6,522 bases of DNA. Source: Aquamicrobium sp. (lineage in GTDB: Bacteria; Pseudomonadota; Alphaproteobacteria; Rhizobiales; Rhizobiaceae). The position numbers were made by a program, and so were the translations under genes. How positions within the stretch are numbered: the first letter of the stretch is position 1; every line of letters starts with the position of its first letter. The notes under the pieces are model-generated. The model was given only the letters and a program-made list of their open reading frames with translations. It did no database searches and was not told the origin of the DNA. The stretch covers positions 1 through 6,522 of the forward strand of contig JACZJD010000357.1 in assembly GCA_014860725.1 (NCBI GenBank). The letters run 5' to 3'. Positions 6,342-6,522 of this stretch are shown here, one piece after another.

Positions 6342-6444
6342 TCTTCCCTTGAGTCACCTCGGCGGCACTGCCGGCCTTCTGCCGCCGGCCTTACGCAACG
6401 TCCGATTCGGAAACGAAACGATATCGGCCGATTCAGGCGGATTC
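6339..6444. promoter_or_regulatory. Cluster of five GANTC (CcrM methylation-type) sites
   Basis: GAATC at 6339, GAGTC at 6351, and GATTC at 6404, 6430 and 6440 fall within 106 bp, about 70-175 bp ahead of the presumed start at 6513. GANTC is the recognition site of the alphaproteobacterial cell-cycle methylase CcrM, and promoter-proximal sites can affect transcription. By eye I found only about five others in the whole remaining window (2045, 2115, 4430, 4665, 6001). A regulatory role is inference. Confidence 0.45.
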
Positions 6445-6512
6445 GAATTAACTTTTCTGCTTTCGGCGGCCTTTCATTAGCGGGTTGTTAATTTAGTCAC
6501 AGGAAGAGTGGG

Positions 6513-6522
6513 ATGCCATTCC
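6513..6522 (+). CDS. Probable start of a plus-strand gene cut by the window edge
   Basis: AGGAAG (6501-6506) lies 6 nt before ATG 6513, which reads Met-Pro-Phe before the sequence ends. The preceding 70 bp are AT-rich with TTAATT near 6488-6493, fitting a promoter and leader. Only three codons are visible, so the product is unknown and the call rests on the ribosome binding site and context alone. Confidence 0.4.

Larger units (their letters stand above)
6083..6512. other. 430-bp non-coding region between the cyclase gene and the next plus-strand gene
   Basis: No open frame here looks coding: those that exist are Pro/Gly/Arg-rich shadows, with words such as PLSPLPPGEG and PLPLPRGERTKRR that are typical of translated intergenic repeats. 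The stretch near the cyclase probably holds its promoter and a small GTGC-CTA-GCAC hairpin. The middle holds a degenerate inverted repeat (6216-6341). The distal part contains five GANTC sites, then turns clearly AT-richer than the rest of the window from about 6440, as expected for a promoter and leader serving a gene that starts at the right edge. Confidence 0.7.

Noticed and set aside
6158..6357. Short open frames on both strands at 6064-6357
   Set aside because: Their translations are Pro/Arg/Gly-rich repeat-like sequence within an inverted repeat, without a supported ribosome binding site.

Overview
The window is high-GC (about two thirds G+C by eye), densely packed DNA with alphaproteobacterial character. 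The gene set looks most like Hyphomicrobiales (Rhizobiales), for example a Mesorhizobium/Aminobacter-type relative. The reasons are a CnoX-like thioredoxin/TPR protein followed by a stand-alone Lon N-domain protein and a Trm112-like protein, a DUF1737 microprotein, a zincin-type metallopeptidase, and an intergenic GGAAAA...TTTTCC palindrome of a kind I recall from rhizobial genomes. The assignment rests on recognised protein families and is an inference.

Layout. Positions 1-1057 (minus strand) hold a DAO/FOXRED1-like FAD oxidoreductase whose two halves are well preserved but lie in different frames. About 25-30 conserved residues appear to be missing at the junction near 480-525, so it is a pseudogene or an assembly error. 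Its last few codons lie beyond base 1. Divergent from it, on the plus strand, are a CitE/HpcH-type C-C lyase (1180-2067) and a 68-residue DUF1737 protein (2082-2288) 14 bp behind it. Convergent to these, on the minus strand, is a small HExxH metallopeptidase (2314-2736). A minus-strand operon then reads cnoX-like gene (4813-3851), Lon-N domain gene (3809-3138) and Trm112-like gene (3141-2896). The last two share an ATGA overlap, and an intergenic palindrome follows the last stop codon. Upstream of this operon, also on the minus strand, is a seven-helix membrane GGDEF diguanylate cyclase (6082-4928) that probably starts at TTG. The remaining 430 bp (6083-6512) are non-coding. They contain a degenerate inverted repeat, a striking cluster of five GANTC (CcrM-type) sites and an AT-rich leader that ends in a ribosome binding site and a start codon at 6513, so a plus-strand gene probably begins at the window edge.

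How the genes relate. The clearest functional unit is the three-gene operon: a redox-active holdase-type chaperone, a protease substrate-recognition domain without a protease, and a small Trm112-type partner protein. It points to protein quality control, but that link is inferred from families and gene order. The CitE-like lyase and the divergent broken oxidoreductase may belong to a small organic or amino acid degradation locus whose substrate cannot be read from sequence. The cyclase makes c-di-GMP and has its product-inhibition site. No CRISPR array, RNA gene, insertion sequence or phage gene was seen, and I do not see a clearly new biological system. The most rewarding points are the oxidoreductase lesion, the GANTC cluster and the quality-control operon.
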